Part shown: one piece after another, positions 6,002-6,098 of the stretch
Position numbering within the stretch: position 1 is the first letter of the stretch
Layout: every line of letters starts with the position of its first letter
Source: Aquabacter sp.
Lineage (GTDB): Bacteria > Pseudomonadota > Alphaproteobacteria > Rhizobiales > Xanthobacteraceae
Reading direction: 5' to 3'
Length of the DNA stretch: 6,098 bases
Assembly (NCBI GenBank): GCA_030147645.1
Contig: JASBUY010000193.1
Coordinates: forward strand, 1-6,098
Translations under genes and position numbers: made by a program
The notes under the pieces: model-generated
What the model was told of the DNA's origin: nothing
Databases searched by the model: none
The model's input: the letters and a program-made list of their open reading frames with translations, nothing else

Positions 6002-6098
6002 GTGCCGCCCTTCGCATTGTAAGCGGCATAAGGATCGACCCGCGTCAGCGCCGAGGAGACGACGAGGCGGCTGCCGTTGGAGAGATTGGCGAGAAAGG
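5998..6098 (-). CDS. C-terminal fragment of the preceding Tad-cluster gene (5' end outside window)
   Basis: Reading leftward from the window edge, one frame stays open for 32 codons and ends at TGA 6000-5998. The visible protein begins FLANLSNGSRLVVSSALTR and ends DPYAAYNAKGGT. The stop overlaps the tadE-like ATG as ATGA, the usual arrangement for coupled genes of one operon. G/C-rich third positions fit real coding sequence. The fragment is too short for a family call. A second TadE/TadG-like protein is the natural guess, because these genes are often adjacent. Confidence 0.6.
   Translation of the reverse strand, partial: FLANLSNGSRLVVSSALTRVDPYAAYNAKGGT

Noticed and set aside
5327..6022. 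A 231-codon plus-strand frame opposite the tadE-like gene
   Set aside because: It is Arg/Gly-rich and begins inside garR in another frame. The minus strand has a start with a ribosome binding site and a prepilin-type N-terminus.

Overview
This is high-GC DNA (about two-thirds G+C by eye) with strong G/C third-position bias and densely packed genes. It resembles a proteobacterial chromosome. The TctCBA transporter, the Tad pilus-type genes and the codon use together suggest an alphaproteobacterium, plausibly a Hyphomicrobiales member. No rRNA or marker gene is present, so this placement is an inference.

The window holds one catabolic locus and the edge of an unrelated locus. From left to right: (1) bases 1-591, minus strand, the N-terminal two-thirds of a LysR-type regulator, cut by the window edge; (2) bases 592-732, a 141-bp divergent control region with a 14-bp perfect palindrome, a weak promoter candidate and a bulged leader hairpin; (3) bases 733-5400, plus strand, a tight five-gene unit: tctC (periplasmic solute-binding protein), tctB (small membrane subunit), tctA (large membrane subunit), a GarL/HpaI-type class II pyruvate aldolase, and a GarR-type tartronate semialdehyde reductase; (4) bases 5411-6001, minus strand, a TadE-like pilus assembly protein that converges on the operon with only 10 bp between the stop codons; (5) bases 5998-6098, minus strand, the C-terminal end of the preceding gene of that pilus cluster, overlapping it by ATGA.

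The operon reads as one pathway. A tripartite tricarboxylate transporter (TTT) imports a dicarboxylic hydroxy-acid. The aldolase splits a 2-keto-3-deoxy-type diacid into pyruvate and tartronate semialdehyde, and the reductase turns the latter into glycerate. This is the lower half of D-glucarate/galactarate degradation as known in E. coli (GarL, GarR). Here the pair is joined to a TTT transporter and controlled by a divergent LysR protein. No aldarate dehydratase, keto-deoxy-glucarate dehydratase or glycerate kinase lies in the window, so the imported substrate is a prediction.

I found no CRISPR array, insertion sequence, tRNA or phage gene. The most interesting content is the transporter-aldolase-reductase association and several small structured elements between genes. 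I see no clear sign of an entirely new kind of system.
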